DNA of 64,000 nucleotides from Thermoleophilia bacterium (GCA_025928515.1 JAICJI010000008.1:1-64000), one strand, 5' to 3'; shown: positions 9,304-20,400, counted from the first letter of the stretch. Notes: a model not told the origin generated them from the sequence alone. Program-made: numbers and translations.

Positions 9304-9996
9304 GTGGCCGGAGAGACGATCCTGGTGGTCGAGGACGAACAGGCAATCGCGTCGTTCGTCGCGGCCTACCTCCGCAAGGACGGCTTCGCGGTACGAGTCA
9401 CCGCGAGCGGTCGTGAGGCATTGACCCTCGTCCATTCGGAGGATCCTTCGCTCGTAATCCTCGACCTGATGCTCCCGGACCTGGACGGGATGGAGGTCTG
9501 CAGGCGGATCCGCGAGTCGAGCACCCTGCCGGTGCTGATGCTGACGGCGCGCGACGACGATCTCGACAAGATCGCGGGCCTCGAGGCCGGCGCCGACGAC
9601 TATCTGACGAAGCCGTTCAACCCGCGCGAGCTCGTGGCGAGAGTTCGGGCGATCCTTCGCCGCAGTGCTCTGCGGGCCCAACCCGAGGGCGGGATCCTCA
9701 AGCACGGCGACCTCCTGCTCGACGCCGGCCGGCGCGAGTGCCGGGTGGGCGAGGAAGAGATCCGGCTCGCGCCCAAGGAGTTCGACCTGCTCTGGGAGCT
9801 GCTCGACCACAAGGGCCTCGTGCTCACGCGCGATCAGCTGCTCGAGCGCGTGTGGGGCTACACGTTCGCCGGCGACACCCGGACGGTCGACGTCCACGTC
9901 CGCCAGCTGAGGCGGAAGCTCGGCGACGCCGCGCCGATCGTCACCGTGTGGGGGATCGGCTACAAGGCCGGCCCGGCGCCCGCCGAAACCGGCTGA
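9304..9996 (+). CDS. OmpR/PhoP-family response regulator
   Basis: ILVVEDEQ, VILDLMLPDLDG, LTARDD, YLTKPFNPREL, winged-helix C-terminus. Confidence 0.95.
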   Translation: MAGETILVVEDEQAIASFVAAYLRKDGFAVRVTASGREALTLVHSEDPSLVILDLMLPDLDGMEVCRRIRESSTLPVLMLTARDDDLDKIAGLEAGADDYLTKPFNPRELVARVRAILRRSALRAQPEGGILKHGDLLLDAGRRECRVGEEEIRLAPKEFDLLWELLDHKGLVLTRDQLLERVWGYTFAGDTRTVDVHVRQLRRKLGDAAPIVTVWGIGYKAGPAPAETG

Positions 9997-10003
9997 GGCA
10001 CCG

Positions 10004-11380
10004 GTGCTCAGATCTCTGCGCTTCCGGCTGCCCGCGCTGTTCCTGGTGGGCATCGTGCTCGCGGGCGTCGTCGCCACGCTCATCGCCGTCCGCTTCTTCC
10101 AGGGCTATACCCGCACACACGCCGCTTCGGAGCTGCGGAACGAGTCGGTGGGCCTCGAGCAGCTCTACGAGCAGCGGGTCGGAACCGGTCGCGTCTCCTT
10201 GAAGAACCTCAGGCTCGCACTCGGCAAGGACAGAGTCTTCTGGGTGCCACCGGTCCGCGGGGCCAAGCTCCTGGTCGGCCCGCTGCCCGAGCTTCCGCGC
10301 CGCAAGGTCCCGGTCGAGAAGGTCGAAGTCGGTAACGCGCCCGGGTTCGACTTCAAGGTTCCGTCCGGCTCGTATTTCGGCGTCGCCCAGGTCCTTCGGC
10401 TCGGGCCCACCGCGGCGGGCGCGCTCGTCGTCGCCGAGCCCGAATCCGAGCTGCGCAGCCGCTGGATCCAGCTCGCCTGGGAGCTTGCGCTTGCCTTCGG
10501 GATCGGGATCCCGATCGCCGGCCTCCTCGTCGTCTACTTCTCGCGGCGAATCGTGCAACCGCTCGAGGCGCTGACGGCCGCGGCGGACGAGGTCGCCGAG
10601 GGGCACTACGACGTTGCGGTTCCCGAGCGCTCGGGCGGGAGCGAGGTCGAGCGGCTGGCGGCTCGCTTCGACGAGATGACGGCGAGGCTCGCGGAGTCGG
10701 AGCAGCTCTCCCGCAACTTCCTCATGTCCGTCTCGCACGAGCTGCGCACACCGTTGACGGCGATTCGCGGCCACGTTGCCGCTCTCAGAGAGGGCGTGCT
10801 CGAGGACGAGGCGTCGCAAGGCCGGTCGCTCGAGGTGATCTCCGAGGAGGCCTTACGGCTCGAGCGGCTCGTGGGTGACGTCCTCGACCTCGCGAAGCTC
10901 GACGCGCGGCGGTTTGCGCTGCTGCGTGAGGAGGTCGACATGCGCGCGCTCTGCGAGCGGGCGTACGCGACGTTCGCCGAAGAGGCGCGAGCGCGCGGCA
11001 TCGACTACGAGCTCGAGCTCGGCGAGGGAGCAGTGCTCGTCACCGACGGCGACCGCGTTCTGCAGATCGTCACGAACCTGATCGCGAACGCGCTCCACTG
11101 GACGCCGGCGGGCGGACGCGTCGACCTCGGTCTCGAGACCCAGAACGGAGAGGTGAGCGTGGCGGTTGCGGACACCGGGCCGGGGATCGCGCCGCAGGAA
11201 CGAGAACGGATCTTCCGTCCGTTCTGGTCGGGAGACGGCGGCGGAACGGGGCTCGGCCTCACGATCGCGCGGGAGCTCGCGCTCGCGCTCGGCGGCCGGC
11301 TCGAGCTCGACAGCGACCCCGGTCGCGGGAGCCGCTTCGTGCTGGTGCTACCGATCCAGGTGGCTCAGCCGGCCGCTTGA
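10004..11380 (+). CDS. sensor histidine kinase (HAMP, HisKA, HATPase)
   Basis: FLMSVSHELRTPLTAIRGH; NLIANALHWTP; ADTGPGIAP; GTGLGLTIAREL. Confidence 0.95.
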   Translation: MLRSLRFRLPALFLVGIVLAGVVATLIAVRFFQGYTRTHAASELRNESVGLEQLYEQRVGTGRVSLKNLRLALGKDRVFWVPPVRGAKLLVGPLPELPRRKVPVEKVEVGNAPGFDFKVPSGSYFGVAQVLRLGPTAAGALVVAEPESELRSRWIQLAWELALAFGIGIPIAGLLVVYFSRRIVQPLEALTAAADEVAEGHYDVAVPERSGGSEVERLAARFDEMTARLAESEQLSRNFLMSVSHELRTPLTAIRGHVAALREGVLEDEASQGRSLEVISEEALRLERLVGDVLDLAKLDARRFALLREEVDMRALCERAYATFAEEARARGIDYELELGEGAVLVTDGDRVLQIVTNLIANALHWTPAGGRVDLGLETQNGEVSVAVADTGPGIAPQERERIFRPFWSGDGGGTGLGLTIARELALALGGRLELDSDPGRGSRFVLVLPIQVAQPAA

Positions 11381-11799
11381 CGCTCGCCGAGGCGGTAGAC
11401 GACGGCGCCGTCGCGCGTCAGCCCCTCCTCGAGCTTCGCCAGGCGCTCTTCGACGCTCCGCCAGCCCGAGGCGATGAGGTCGACGAGCAGGGCGAGGTCG
11501 TCGACGCGCTCGTGCCGCTCGGTGAGTATGTCTCCTTCGATCCGCTCGAGTCGCCGGATGACCTGGTTCGTGAGCCCGCGCACCTCGGCGAGATGGCGGG
11601 AGCTCGGCCGGAAATGCTGCTTCAGCCCGTCCTGGATCGCCTCCGGCAGCCCCGACTCGAAGCGTGCCGTCGTTGCGGCCAGCGACTCGACCGCACCGCG
11701 CGCCCGCTCGAGCACCGCGTCGAACGCGGCGGGATCGGTGCGGCCCGCAGCCGCGTCCTCGATCCGCTGCTGCGCACGGGCGATGGCGTCCATGTCCAC
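11365..11799 (-). CDS. hypothetical protein
   Basis: 144 aa coding-like; GTG start with TATCTT 6 nt upstream; overlaps the kinase 3' end by 16 bp. Confidence 0.65.
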   Translation of the reverse strand: MDMDAIARAQQRIEDAAAGRTDPAAFDAVLERARGAVESLAATTARFESGLPEAIQDGLKQHFRPSSRHLAEVRGLTNQVIRRLERIEGDILTERHERVDDLALLVDLIASGWRSVEERLAKLEEGLTRDGAVVYRLGERQAAG

Positions 11800-11805
11800 G
11801 AGCCG

Positions 11806-11815
11806 AAGATAGAAC
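11806..11815. promoter_or_regulatory. back-to-back -10 elements between 144-aa gene (-) and queA (+)
   Basis: AAGATAGAAC: minus TATCTT (N6-GTG); plus TAGAAC (N9-ATG) share TA. Confidence 0.45.
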
Positions 11816-11824
11816 TCGCGTCGG

Positions 11825-12754
11825 ATGGAACTCTCCGAGCTCGATTACGAGCTGCCGCACGAGCTGATCGCCCAGCATCCGGCCGAGCGGCGGGACGCGT
11901 CGCGCCTCCTCGTCTACGACCGCGGGACGGGCGACGTACGTCACCGCAGATTCGCCGAGCTGGAGAAAGAGCTCCACGGGGAGCTCGTCGTCGTCAACGA
12001 CACGAAGGTCGTGCCGGCGCGGCTCCCGATCGAGTCGCCGCGTGGGGAGGTGCTGCTGCTCGAGCGGCTGGAGGACGGGACCTGGGAGGCGCTCGCTCGG
12101 CCGACGCGCCGGCTCCGCGCCGGCCGTCGCTACGGGCAGGTCGAGCTGCTCGAGCACCTGGGGGAGGGCCGCTGGCGGCTCCGGCTCGAGGGGGAGCCGG
12201 CGGGCGAGACGCCGCTGCCGCCGTACATCACCGAGCCGCTCGGCGATCCCTCTCGCTACCAGACCGTCTATGCGCGCGAGTCAGGGTCGGCGGCCGCGCC
12301 GACCGCCGGCCTCCATTTCACGCCGGAGTTGCTGGCCCGGCTCGATCAGGCGCGCGTCACGCTCCACGTCGGGCTCGACACCTTCCGCCCGGTGACCGAG
12401 GAGCGGCTCGAGGAGCACCGGATCCACGGCGAGCGCTACGAGGTCGCGCCGGAGGCCTGGGAGCGGATCCGCGGAGCCGAGCGCGTGCTCGCCGTCGGCA
12501 CGACGACGGTGCGCGTGCTCGAGACAGTCGCCAGAGGCGGGCAGCTCGCCGGCCGCACCGAGCTCTTCATCACGCCCGGCTTCGAGTTCCGGCGGGTCGA
12601 CGCGCTCCTGACGAACTTCCATCTGCCCCGGTCGACGCTCCTCGGGCTCGTGATGGCGTTCGCCGGCATCGAGGAGACGCGCCGCCTCTACCGGCTGGCG
12701 ATCGAGGAGCGGTACCGCTTCTACTCGTTCGGCGATGCGATGCTGATCTTGTGA
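11825..12754 (+). CDS. queA: S-adenosylmethionine:tRNA ribosyltransferase-isomerase
   Basis: DYELPHELIAQHPAERRDASRLLV; LVVNDTKVVPARL; PTAGLHFT; TNFHLPRSTLL. Confidence 0.95.
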   Translation: MELSELDYELPHELIAQHPAERRDASRLLVYDRGTGDVRHRRFAELEKELHGELVVVNDTKVVPARLPIESPRGEVLLLERLEDGTWEALARPTRRLRAGRRYGQVELLEHLGEGRWRLRLEGEPAGETPLPPYITEPLGDPSRYQTVYARESGSAAAPTAGLHFTPELLARLDQARVTLHVGLDTFRPVTEERLEEHRIHGERYEVAPEAWERIRGAERVLAVGTTTVRVLETVARGGQLAGRTELFITPGFEFRRVDALLTNFHLPRSTLLGLVMAFAGIEETRRLYRLAIEERYRFYSFGDAMLIL

Positions 12755-13008
12755 GGCCGCGGAGTGCGAACGAATGGCGCGACTTCTGGCGCGACGGCGG
12801 CGAGCGGGAGCTGCACGCACGCCTCGACGAGTTCGCCCCGCACTCCGTCCGGATCGCGACGCTGCTCGGGAGCAACGCGCCGTTGCGCGCGATCGTCGCC
12901 GAGCTCGGCCGGATCCGCGAGCACGAGCTCGGAGCCGCCGAGGATCCCGCCCGCGACGAGGAAGTCGCGGCCCGCGTCCACGGGTGGTTCCGGGGAACGG
13001 GGGCGTGA
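12751..13008 (+). CDS. hypothetical small protein overlapping the queA stop
   Basis: GTGA overlap; VRPRSANEWRDFWRDGGERELHARLDEFAPHSVRIATLLGSNAPLRAIVAELGRIREHELGAAEDPARDEEVAARVHGWFRGTGA*. Confidence 0.6.
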   Translation: MRPRSANEWRDFWRDGGERELHARLDEFAPHSVRIATLLGSNAPLRAIVAELGRIREHELGAAEDPARDEEVAARVHGWFRGTGA

Positions 13009-13045
13009 CAGCCGGACAGACCCCGAAGCAGCAGCTCGCGGCGGC

Positions 13046-13288
13046 CTAGAGGCCGGTGCTCGCCCGACCGAACGATTCGCGAACGTCTGCGTCCAACAGG
13101 TCGATGAGCGGCGTGTCGCGCAGCGTCTGCCAGACGAATTCACGGGAGCCGCACCGCTTGACGTACGCGTCCTCGAGGATGTCCGCAAGGTGCCGGCCGC
13201 TCTCGTGCTCACGGTGGATGTAGGCGAGGAGCCGCTCTTCCCGGAACCGGCGGCGCCTGCCGAAGAAGTACGGGCCCCAGCAAGCCAT
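13046..13288 (-). CDS. hypothetical small protein
   Basis: MACWGPYFFGRRRRFREERLLAYIHREHESGRHLADILEDAYVKR...; TACTCT 8 nt upstream of the ATG. Confidence 0.6.
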   Translation of the reverse strand: MACWGPYFFGRRRRFREERLLAYIHREHESGRHLADILEDAYVKRCGSREFVWQTLRDTPLIDLLDADVRESFGRASTGL

Positions 13289-13322
13289 CGTCTTCGAGAG
13301 TAGCGCGATCACCCGAGGCTAG

Positions 13323-14839
<1,517 letters not shown>

Positions 14840-14867
14840 CCTGTTCCGCGGTCTTGAAGGATCCTTC

Positions 14868-17744
14868 ATGAGAGAGCGTCGCAACTATCTGCTGCTGATG
14901 GGCGCGATCGCCGCTGCCCTCGTCGGCGCGGTGATGCTCGCGGTTCCCGGCTCGCCGATCTACCAGAAGCCGATCCTCGGCCTCGACCTGCGCGGCGGCC
15001 TCGAGGTCATCCTGCGCGCGACCCCGCACAAGGGTCAGACGCTCTCGACGCAGGGCATGCAGACCGCGCAGCAGATCATCGAGTCGCGCGCCAATGCGCA
15101 GGGTCTTTCCTCGCCGAGCGTGGCCCTCCAGGGCAATGACGAGATCGTGATCCAGCTCGCGGGCATCCATAACGCCGCGAAGGCTGCCAAGGTCGTCGGC
15201 ACGACCGGCCAGCTCCAGATCTTCGACTTCGAGTCGAACCTCGCCACTCCGACGGTGACGGGGAACCAGCAGCCGTCGCCGCTCCCGTCGCTCTACAAGC
15301 TGCTCACGGCACTGAAGGCCGAGGCGAAGAAGGGCACGCCTGAGGGGTACTTCCTGTTCCGGACCGTGACGAAGCGGGTCACGAAGAAGGTCAACGGCAA
15401 GAAGGTCACCAAGACCACGACCTTCCACAAGCTCGTCCAGGGCGATCTACCCGTCGGCACGCCGACTCGGAAAGAGCTGCTGCTGCCGTACAAGAACGGA
15501 AAGCAGCCGGCGAACACGCAGGTGCTCGCGCTGCCGGCGAATCGCGAGGTGGTCTCGTGCCAGGGCGCCGGCAACTGCATCGGCGCCGGTCGGAGCGGAA
15601 CCTCGCAGAACAACAGGTACTGGTACCTGTTCAAGCTCTCGAGCAGCAAGACGCACCCGGTCCCGGAGATCACGGGGTCGGAGCTGAACGAAGGGGCCAT
15701 CGGCACCGACGTCGACCAGAACACCGGCCAGCCGATCGTCTTGCTCCAGTTCAACCACGAGGGCGCGAAGCAGTTCGCGGCGATCACGAAGGCGGAGTAC
15801 AAGCGCGGCCGGTCGAACGCCGCCCTCGTGCCGAACGCGCTGAACACGAGCGACCAGAGGGTCGTCGCGCAGTACGCCGGTCACAACGCGATCGTCCTCG
15901 ACGGCCAGCTCAAAGAGACGCCGTACATCGACTATACGAGCAACCAGCTCCAATACGGAATCGTCGGCGGCAACGCGCAGATCACCGAGCCGAGCACGAA
16001 GGCTGCGAGTGACACCGCGTTCATCCTCAAGAGCGGGTCGCTTCCGTACACGTTCAAGCAGATCTCGAGCACGACGGTCTCGGCGACGCTCGGCAAGAGC
16101 TCGCTCCACCAGGCGATCCTCGCCGCCGCGATCGGCCTGCTCGTCGTCGCCGCCTTCCTGCTCGTCCTGTACCGCTTCCTCGGCCTCGTCGCCGTCCTCG
16201 GCCTGGCGATCTATGCGGGCCTCTACTACGCGGCGATCCTGCTCTTCAACGTGACGCTTACGTTGCCGGGCTTCGCGGGCATGATCCTCACGATCGGCGT
16301 CGCGGCCGACGCGAACGTCGTCGTGTTCGAGCGCATCAAGGAAGAGGTGCGCGCCGGGCGATCGGTGCGAGCCGCGATCTCGGCCGGTTACGGCAAGGGC
16401 TTCCACACGATCCTCGACGCGAACGTCGTGACCGTGATCACGGCGATGGTCATCTTCCTGATCGCCGTCGCGGACGTGAAGGGATTCGCGCTGATGCTCC
16501 TGATCGGCACGGTGATCTCGCTCATCACCGCGGTCGCTGCGACGCGCGCGATGCTCGGCCTGCTGAGCGGCTTCCGCTGGTTCGACAACCCACGCTTCAT
16601 GGGCGCGCACGGGCAGCAGACGGCGAAGTGGCTGCAGATCGACTTCATGCGGCGTCGCTACTGGTGGTTCGCGCTCTCCGGCGTCGTGATCCTCGCCGGG
16701 ATGGTCTCGCTCGGCGTGCGGGGCCTCAACCTCGGGATCGACTTCAAGGGCGGGACTGCGATCACGTTCACGACGCCCAAGGGGTACACGCAGGGGTCGG
16801 TCGCCAACTTCATGGCCAAGCAGGGTCAGCGCGATGCGGTCGTCCAGGGTCAGGGCCACGCCGTGAACAACACGTTCAAGCAATGGCAGGTCCGCACGAA
16901 GTCGCTCTCCCGCGCGAAGCTGGCCAGGCTGCAGCAGCTCCTAAGGGCCGATCTCGGTGCCAGCCCGCGCGGGGCTCAGAACGTCTCGGGGACGTTTGGA
17001 CACCAGATTGCGATCGACGCGATCTACGGGATCATCGTCTCGCTGCTCCTGATCTCGATCTACATCGCGGTCAGGTTCGACTTCAAGTTCGCGATGCCGG
17101 TGATCCTCGCGATGCTGCACGACATAGCCGTCACGGTGGGCGTGTACGCGCTCGTCGGGAAAGAGGTGTCCGTCGCGACTGTGGCCGCCGTGCTGACCGT
17201 GCTCGGCTACTCGATCTACGACACGATCATCATCTTCGACCGCATACGCGAGAACATCCCGCTGATGCGGCGCTCGCCGTTCGCGACGATTGCGAACGTC
17301 TCGCTGTGGGAGACGATCAGGCGCTCGCTGGCCACGACGTTCATCACGCTACTGCCGATCATCTGCCTCGAGATTCTCGGCGGCGCGACGCTGAAGGACT
17401 TCGCCTTCGCGCTCATCGTCGGCGTCACCTCGGGCGCGTATTCCTCGATCTTCTTCGCGGCGCCGGTGCTCACCATCTGGAAGGAGCGCGAGCCCGACTA
17501 CGCACGGCGGAAGGCTCAGGCGGCCGCCTCCGGGCTGCCCGCCGACGGCGGCGGCCGGTCGGTCGGAGCCATTGCCGACAGCGGCACGGCCGCGCTCGTG
17601 GCGTCGGAAGCTGCGCTCGCCGCCGAGCCCACTCCGGAGCTCGTCGACGTCGTGACCGCCACCCCGTCGGAGCCCGCCGCACAGGATCGGCGCGAGAAGC
17701 GGCGGCAGCGGCGTCGCGCGAGGCCGCATGGCCGCACGCGGTAG
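14868..17744 (+). CDS. secDF: fused protein-export translocase SecD-SecF
   Basis: LGLDLRGGLEVIL (SecD) and LNLGIDFKGGTAITF (SecF) in one ORF of 958 aa. Confidence 0.93.
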   Translation: MRERRNYLLLMGAIAAALVGAVMLAVPGSPIYQKPILGLDLRGGLEVILRATPHKGQTLSTQGMQTAQQIIESRANAQGLSSPSVALQGNDEIVIQLAGIHNAAKAAKVVGTTGQLQIFDFESNLATPTVTGNQQPSPLPSLYKLLTALKAEAKKGTPEGYFLFRTVTKRVTKKVNGKKVTKTTTFHKLVQGDLPVGTPTRKELLLPYKNGKQPANTQVLALPANREVVSCQGAGNCIGAGRSGTSQNNRYWYLFKLSSSKTHPVPEITGSELNEGAIGTDVDQNTGQPIVLLQFNHEGAKQFAAITKAEYKRGRSNAALVPNALNTSDQRVVAQYAGHNAIVLDGQLKETPYIDYTSNQLQYGIVGGNAQITEPSTKAASDTAFILKSGSLPYTFKQISSTTVSATLGKSSLHQAILAAAIGLLVVAAFLLVLYRFLGLVAVLGLAIYAGLYYAAILLFNVTLTLPGFAGMILTIGVAADANVVVFERIKEEVRAGRSVRAAISAGYGKGFHTILDANVVTVITAMVIFLIAVADVKGFALMLLIGTVISLITAVAATRAMLGLLSGFRWFDNPRFMGAHGQQTAKWLQIDFMRRRYWWFALSGVVILAGMVSLGVRGLNLGIDFKGGTAITFTTPKGYTQGSVANFMAKQGQRDAVVQGQGHAVNNTFKQWQVRTKSLSRAKLARLQQLLRADLGASPRGAQNVSGTFGHQIAIDAIYGIIVSLLLISIYIAVRFDFKFAMPVILAMLHDIAVTVGVYALVGKEVSVATVAAVLTVLGYSIYDTIIIFDRIRENIPLMRRSPFATIANVSLWETIRRSLATTFITLLPIICLEILGGATLKDFAFALIVGVTSGAYSSIFFAAPVLTIWKEREPDYARRKAQAAASGLPADGGGRSVGAIADSGTAALVASEAALAAEPTPELVDVVTATPSEPAAQDRREKRRQRRRARPHGRTR

Positions 17745-17955
17745 CAGCCGCCTCCTCCTCGACACGATCGAGGAGCTCGTCGCGGAGCTGCCGAGCCGGG
17801 TGCGCGGCAGCCGCGAGCGGTTCTCCGAGAGCGCCCTCTCGGCCCTGCGCGGCATCGCCGACGAGCTGAACCTCGTGACGCGCGACGAGCTCGAGGAGCT
17901 CGAGCTCAGAGTCGCCCAGCTCGAGCACCGCCTGAAGCTGCTCGAGCGAAGCTGA
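17728..17955 (+). CDS. small coiled-coil protein (UbiK/BMFP-like organisation)
   Basis: LNLVTRDELEELELRVAQLEHRLKLLERS C-terminal coiled coil; 17-bp overlap with secDF. Confidence 0.6.
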   Translation: MAARGSSRLLLDTIEELVAELPSRVRGSRERFSESALSALRGIADELNLVTRDELEELELRVAQLEHRLKLLERS

Positions 17956-18298
17956 CGCTTCGCTCGACGGGATAAGGAACTGCGCGGACGAGAGACGCGG
18001 TCTCCCCTCCGCTCCGTGCTGTCGGGCTTGCTGTTTTGGCGGGTTGGTTGTGTCGTGCGCTCGCGCGCGGCCGAGGCCGGCGCGCGCGCGCTCCGGCCTC
18101 CGGCTAAGCCCGGCTCCGCCGAGGCTTAGCCTCCGGCCCTTCGCCAAAGCCGGGTCGAAGCGTTTCGACCCGTGTTGGCGCTCCGGCGGCGGCGTACCAC
18201 GCAAACCCAAGGCAAGCCGTAAGGCACGAAGCCCACGGGAGACCGCGTCTCCCGTGGGCGCAGTACCTTCAACCAGCGAGCGAGTGCGCAGCACTCGC
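17942..18298. other. hairpin-dense intergenic element (candidate structured RNA or palindromic repeat element)
   Basis: Six near-perfect hairpins: 17942-17967, 17992-18004, 18102-18131, 18151-18172, 18231-18259 (13-bp stem), 18280-18298; 17992-18006 is the exact reverse complement of 18237-18251. Confidence 0.55.
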
Positions 18299-18302
18299 GA
18301 GC

Positions 18303-18758
18303 TCATCGCCGGAATCGCGTGACCGTCGCGGCGAGGAACGTCTCGGCGTCGTAGACGATGAAAGCGCACAACGCGGCGAGAGGCAGCTCGGCGAGAGCCG
18401 CCTCCGCAATCGCCTCCCACATCTCGATTCCCGTCTGGGAGGTCACGATGTCGAACCAGGCATCGCAGCAGAGCATCGTCCCGGTCACGGCGGCCAGCGG
18501 CACGAGCCACTGCGAGCCGCGGAACGATGCCCACGCCGTCGCGGCGAACGAGGCGAGCAGCGCCACATCGAACCCGACCCACGCGGTGTCGTAGTGGAAC
18601 GTGATGTGTCGAGAGGGCAGCGTGAACGTCAGATAGAGGATCCAAGGCGCGAGGCCGATCGCGACGAGGCCGAGCAGATGCGTCACCCAGCGTGGCAGCG
18701 GGATCCGCAGCGCCTCTTTGCGTTCATCCTCCACGACCAGCTCTCCCGGATCCTTCAT
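18303..18758 (-). CDS. hypothetical membrane protein
   Basis: MKDPGELVVEDERKEALRIPLPRWVTHLLGLVAIGLAPWILYLTF...; four hydrophobic spans. Confidence 0.75.
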   Translation of the reverse strand: MKDPGELVVEDERKEALRIPLPRWVTHLLGLVAIGLAPWILYLTFTLPSRHITFHYDTAWVGFDVALLASFAATAWASFRGSQWLVPLAAVTGTMLCCDAWFDIVTSQTGIEMWEAIAEAALAELPLAALCAFIVYDAETFLAATVTRFRR

Positions 18759-18764
18759 GGGCAC

Positions 18765-18774
18765 GTTGTACCCT
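18765..18774. promoter_or_regulatory. back-to-back -10 elements between membrane protein (-) and DUF2156 gene (+)
   Basis: GTTGTACCCT: minus TACAAC (N6-ATG); plus TACCCT (N6-GTG) share TA. Confidence 0.5.
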
Positions 18775-18780
18775 GGCCGC

Positions 18781-20367
18781 GTGAATCTGCGTCAGCTCCG
18801 CGCTGAAAGGCTCCTCGCCTGGGCTGCCGCGCTCGTCGGGGTCATCGGCCTGGTCTCGGCCCTGACGCCGGAGATGGCCGACCGGTTCGACTTCGTGCAG
18901 GGCGTCCTGCCCCCAGGTCTGCCGGAAGCCGCTCGCGTCCTCTCGGTCGCGTTCGGGATCGGCCTGATCTGGCTTTCGCGCTCGCTCGCGAAGCGCCGGC
19001 GGCGCGCGTGGCAGCTCGCGGTCGCCGTCGTCGTCGCTTCCGCCGCTGCGCACCTCGCGAAGGGCCTGGACTTCGAGGAGGCGGCGATCTCGCTGGTCCT
19101 GCTCGTCGCGCTCGTCCGTTGGCGGCGCCGCTTCGAAGTGCCCGGCGATCCGGCCAGCGTCCGGCCGCTGCTGCGGCTCGGCGTCGCGCTCGCCGGAGTG
19201 GCAGCGATCGCGGGCGGGGCAGAGGTGCGCGGGGTCGAGCTGTCGCCGCGCATCGGCGACGCGCTGCTCGGACTCGGCATCGCGTTCGGTTTCTTCTCCC
19301 TCTACTTCTGGCTGCGCCCCTTCGGCCACGCTGTCGTGCAGACGGTGGGGGAGCGGAGGATGGCGCGTTCCCTCGTCGATGCCTACGGCAGCGACAGCCT
19401 CGCCTTCTTCGCCCTGCGGCGAGACAAGAGCTACCTCTTCTCGCCGTCCCGTCGCGCATTCCTCGCGTACCGCGTCGTGGCGGGGACGGCGCTCGTCAGC
19501 GGCGATCCCGTCGGCGACGACGCGGAGATCGACGAGCTCCTCGAGGAGCTCCGCAGCCTCGCTCGCACGCAGGGCTGGCGGATTGCGGTCGTCGGCGTCT
19601 CCGACGAGCAGCTCGACCGGTACCGCGCGCTCGGGCTCAAGCCGGTGCCCATCGGCGACGAGGCCGTGCTGCGGCCGCAGGAGTTCTCGCTCGAAGGACG
19701 CGCGATTCGCAAGGTGCGGCAGTCGGTCTCGAGGCTCCGGAAGGCCGGCTACGTGTTCCGCATCGTGCCGGCGGACAAGGTCGAGCCTGCGCTGGAGGCC
19801 GAGCTCGAGGGCGTCTCGTCCGCCTGGCGCCGGGGCGAGCGCGAGCGCGGCTTCTCGATGGCGATCGACGACCTCCACGTGCCCGGGACGATGCTCGCCC
19901 TCGCCGAGGATTCGACCGGCCGCGTCGGCGGCTTCCTGCACCTGGCTCCGACACCGGCCGGCGGAGGGTGGTCGCTGAGCGCGATGCGACGCCGCCCAGA
20001 CGCGCCGAACGGCCTCACGGAGTTCCTCGTCGTCGAGACGCTCAGCTGGGCGCGAGACATGGGTGCGAGCGAGCTGTCGCTCAACTTCTGCGCCCTGACC
20101 GACTTTCTCGCGCCGGAGCGGGTGACGACTGCCGTGCGCCGGCTCGTGCGTCGCGGGCTCCTGCTCGCCGACAACGTCTTCCAGCTCGAGCGGCTGTATT
20201 CGTTCAACCGCAAGTTCTTCCCCGAGTGGCGCCGCCGGTACATCTGCGTCGAGCGCCTCACGGACCTGCCCGCCGTCGGGCTCGCCTATCTCCATGCCGA
20301 GTCGCTGCTCGTCCCGCCGGGCCTCTGGGCTCGCAGGCGCGAAGCTCGCCGCCGGGCCGCTGCCTAG
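18781..20367 (+). CDS. DUF2156/phosphatidylglycerol lysyltransferase C-terminal domain membrane protein (MprF-like)
   Basis: N-terminal TM segments; GDPVGDDAEIDELLEELRSLA; MRRRPDAPNGLTEFLVVETLSWARDMG; LERLYSFNRKFFPEWRRRYIC. Confidence 0.85.
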   Translation: MNLRQLRAERLLAWAAALVGVIGLVSALTPEMADRFDFVQGVLPPGLPEAARVLSVAFGIGLIWLSRSLAKRRRRAWQLAVAVVVASAAAHLAKGLDFEEAAISLVLLVALVRWRRRFEVPGDPASVRPLLRLGVALAGVAAIAGGAEVRGVELSPRIGDALLGLGIAFGFFSLYFWLRPFGHAVVQTVGERRMARSLVDAYGSDSLAFFALRRDKSYLFSPSRRAFLAYRVVAGTALVSGDPVGDDAEIDELLEELRSLARTQGWRIAVVGVSDEQLDRYRALGLKPVPIGDEAVLRPQEFSLEGRAIRKVRQSVSRLRKAGYVFRIVPADKVEPALEAELEGVSSAWRRGERERGFSMAIDDLHVPGTMLALAEDSTGRVGGFLHLAPTPAGGGWSLSAMRRRPDAPNGLTEFLVVETLSWARDMGASELSLNFCALTDFLAPERVTTAVRRLVRRGLLLADNVFQLERLYSFNRKFFPEWRRRYICVERLTDLPAVGLAYLHAESLLVPPGLWARRREARRRAAA

Positions 20368-20400
20368 CCGACGACACCCGCGCCGCGTAGCCTGTTACGG

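Noticed and set aside
15447-16883. 478-aa minus-strand ORF opposite secDF
   Set aside because: Antisense shadow frame (R/E/D-rich); secDF motifs on the plus strand are unambiguous
18724-20295. 523-aa minus-strand ORF opposite the DUF2156 gene
   Set aside because: Antisense shadow frame with low-complexity composition
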